The notes beneath the pieces are model-generated. The model made no database searches, had not been told where the DNA came from, and was given only the letters and a program-made list of their open reading frames with translations. Shown piece after piece: positions 62,406 through 64,000 of a stretch of 64,000 nt of DNA; the first letter of the stretch is position 1, and the number at the start of each line of letters is the position of its first letter. The translations under genes were made by a program, and so were the position numbers. Source of the DNA: Buttiauxella agrestis ATCC 33320 (lineage in GTDB: Bacteria > Pseudomonadota > Gammaproteobacteria > Enterobacterales > Enterobacteriaceae); contig NZ_JMPI01000070.1 of assembly GCF_000735355.1 (NCBI RefSeq), positions 62,001-126,000 on the forward strand. The letters are read 5' to 3'.

Positions 62406-63998
62406 TCACCGCATCGCGTTATAAATGGCCTGCTGAATATCAACTGCACGTTTTTCCTCGGCAATGCCCTGCTCGTCTTTACGCTGTTGTTGCGCATTCA
62501 GTCGCAGTTTCGCTCTGTCCAGATCCTCTTTCTGCCGCTTGACAGTTCCAGGTGAAGTACAAAAAGTTTGCAGGAATTGTTTGCGCAGTGAAGTCAGATT
62601 TTGCCCGTCGTTCATCGCCTGGCTAAGGGTTCTCACCATGCGCCGACACGGGCGTTCCTCGTCCATCTGCGAGCGGTATTGCAGCAAAATATTAAGCGCG
62701 TCGCGGTAATCTCCCGCCAGCGCAGATTCGGTGAAATACACTTTCCAGTTCATGCCACCTAACATAAACAGGCGCACCACGGTGGCATCTCCGCGCTCAA
62801 TGGCCGAGCGCAAATTCCCCTCTTCCCAGGTGATGCCAATATTCGCCAGCTTCTCACGCGCGCTTTCCGTTTCCGGAAGCGAATCAAGTGCTGTGATTTT
62901 CGCCGGAGTGCTTTTCGCCTCGGCAGGCTTATTGGTGACATCACTCAGATAATACATACCGAAAATAGCCGCGCTAAGGGCCGTAACACCGGCCACGCAC
63001 CACAGAACCATGCGCAAGGTTTCGCCAGTGTCCTGTTTGCTTTTGGCTTTGTGTGAGTCGGGGCGTTCGATGGCATCACGCACTTCTTCGCTATCGCGGC
63101 CCATGGCCTGATATTTTTTGCGCGCCAGGGCGAGATAATCCTGCAATGCGGCATCCTCTACCGCCAGCAACGCCGCCGGGTTCACTTTCGCTCGCCCTTC
63201 ATCAAACGCCCGCTGAATAGCCGCCGTGCTTTCCTGGTGATAACTCTCAAGCAAAGCGAGCTGTACCGAGGTTAATGTCTTTTGCGCCACCAGATCGTTG
63301 CGAATTTCGCGTACATCATCGAGAAAAGTTTGCAGCGTTTTGCGTGGATCAATGAGCAAACTCAGGTGTGTGGAGTCCTGAAACAATCCGGCGTAATGGT
63401 TGGCGTACTCTTTTTTATCAACCACCATTAATGCCAACTCACTAAAACGCATTCCGCTGACAATATCGCCCCGATCGCCATTCTTCAGCCAACGGCGCAC
63501 GCAATCTGCGCCAAATTGCGATTTGAGTTTATGCACCAGATTCGCCTGGCTCGGGTAGCTTTGATTGACCAGGCCTTTGAGCATCAACTCCAGCGCGCAC
63601 ATCTGGCGTGCCGCTTTCTGCTGCCGGGCGTCGTCATTACTTTCAATTTCACTCAAATACCCGAGCAGCGGCTGCTTTGCCCGTACATGCTCGAGATAAC
63701 TGACAAAACGTAACGCCGCGATGAGCTGATTGTGACTGACTTCCTGGCCGCTTTCATACTCCGGCACCAACTGCTGCAAATGGCGCAGCAACAGCGTGAA
63801 ATGCGAGATTTCGGCGTCATTAAGATTTAAGCGTTTTGCCACCGCCATCCAGCTTCCAAGCACCTGTCTGGCTTGTTCGAGCTGTTGAAAAAACCATTGG
63901 GGATCTTTCCCTTCGGCAGCTTTGATTGTAAGAAGTGGCAGGATTTGCAATGACGCCTGGCGAATCACACTCAGGCAAGTCTCGAACTTTTCCCGCAT
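62406..63998 (-). CDS. STY4199-like protein: HEPN-type N-terminal part, membrane anchor, ankyrin-like C-terminus
   Basis: 530 residues from an ATG two bases from the window edge, so the true start may lie outside. I recall a family named STY4199 HEPN-domain proteins in enteric genomes and this resembles it, from memory only. The N-terminal 320 residues are helical and soluble, with DDVREIRNDLVAQK (about 226-239) resembling the R-N...H motif of HEPN nucleases but without the histidine. A single membrane segment (MVLWCVAGVTALSAAIFGMYYL) lies near 330-351. The C-terminal part has ankyrin-like EEGNLRSAIERGDATVVRLFMLGGMNW, three cysteines and a charged coiled coil (KRQKEDLDRAKLRLNAQQQRKDEQ). Function unknown. 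Confidence 0.7.
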   Translation of the reverse strand: MREKFETCLSVIRQASLQILPLLTIKAAEGKDPQWFFQQLEQARQVLGSWMAVAKRLNLNDAEISHFTLLLRHLQQLVPEYESGQEVSHNQLIAALRFVSYLEHVRAKQPLLGYLSEIESNDDARQQKAARQMCALELMLKGLVNQSYPSQANLVHKLKSQFGADCVRRWLKNGDRGDIVSGMRFSELALMVVDKKEYANHYAGLFQDSTHLSLLIDPRKTLQTFLDDVREIRNDLVAQKTLTSVQLALLESYHQESTAAIQRAFDEGRAKVNPAALLAVEDAALQDYLALARKKYQAMGRDSEEVRDAIERPDSHKAKSKQDTGETLRMVLWCVAGVTALSAAIFGMYYLSDVTNKPAEAKSTPAKITALDSLPETESAREKLANIGITWEEGNLRSAIERGDATVVRLFMLGGMNWKVYFTESALAGDYRDALNILLQYRSQMDEERPCRRMVRTLSQAMNDGQNLTSLRKQFLQTFCTSPGTVKRQKEDLDRAKLRLNAQQQRKDEQGIAEEKRAVDIQQAIYNAMR

Positions 63999-64000
63999 CA

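Noticed and set aside
1-64000. tRNA, rRNA or phage integration sites
   Set aside because: I scanned intergenic gaps for cloverleaf ends and integrase-like genes and saw none; a covariance search could still find something I missed.

Overview
This is chromosomal DNA of a member of the Enterobacteriaceae, close to Escherichia, Salmonella and Klebsiella but not identical to any of them. Almost every gene has a recognisable E. coli counterpart of near-identical length, and long stretches follow E. coli order (gntU-gntK-gntR-yhhW-yhhX-ryhB-yhhY, ggt-yhhA, ugpQCEAB-livFGMHK-panM-livJ-rpoH-ftsXEY-rsmD-yhhLMN-zntA, tusA-yhhQ-dcrB-yhhS-yhhT, yhiN-pitA-uspB-uspA, rsmJ-prlC-rlmJ-gor). ERIC and REP-type palindromes, typical of enteric genomes, sit in several intergenic gaps. 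I cannot settle the genus by eye. I see no tRNA, rRNA, insertion sequence, phage or CRISPR array.

Layout. 1-7 kb: D-xylose uptake (xylFGH, left end cut inside xylH) divergent from D-xylose catabolism (xylAB). 7-10 kb: gluconate uptake, kinase and repressor (gntU, gntK, gntR), here directly next to xyl. 10-13 kb: yhhW, yhhX, the iron-sparing small RNA RyhB with its Fur box, and yhhY. 13-15.4 kb: gamma-glutamyltranspeptidase and yhhA. 15.4-20.5 kb: glycerol-3-phosphate ABC importer and its diesterase; ugpC carries a one-base frameshift. 20.6-27.6 kb: branched-chain amino-acid importer LivFGMHK and LivJ, with panM between. 27.8-32.2 kb: heat-shock sigma factor rpoH and the ftsYEX operon. 32.3-36.8 kb: rsmD, small membrane proteins and the zinc/cadmium/lead exporter zntA with a ZntR-type promoter.

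Accessory block, 36.9-40.6 kb: a higBA-type toxin-antitoxin pair and a complete three-gene TRAP transporter (P, Q and M subunits) lie between zntA and tusA, which are adjacent in E. coli K-12. 40.7-44.8 kb returns to the backbone. At 44.9-47.5 kb, an M24-fold protein that has lost metal ligands and an MFS transporter stand where E. coli K-12 has acpT and the nik genes. 47.5-57 kb is backbone again (yhiN, pitA with a leader ORF, uspB, uspA, rsmJ, prlC, rlmJ, gor), without dtpB.

Right accessory block, 57.2-64 kb: a small Arg/Gln/Asp-rich exported protein, a LacI-family repressor divergent from a Lac-family (cellobiose/chitobiose type) PTS IIB-IIC-IIA operon, a LamB/ScrY-type sugar porin, and a large membrane-anchored protein resembling the STY4199 family. 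The PTS operon has no glycosidase in the window. The best candidates for undescribed biology are the exported Arg/Gln/Asp-rich protein, the hydrolase-free PTS-porin operon, the degenerate M24 protein with its transporter neighbour, and the STY4199-like protein. The clearest regulatory structures are RyhB, the pitA leader ORF, the xylA upstream in-frame start, the twin LacI operators, and the dcrB terminator built into the yhhS coding region.
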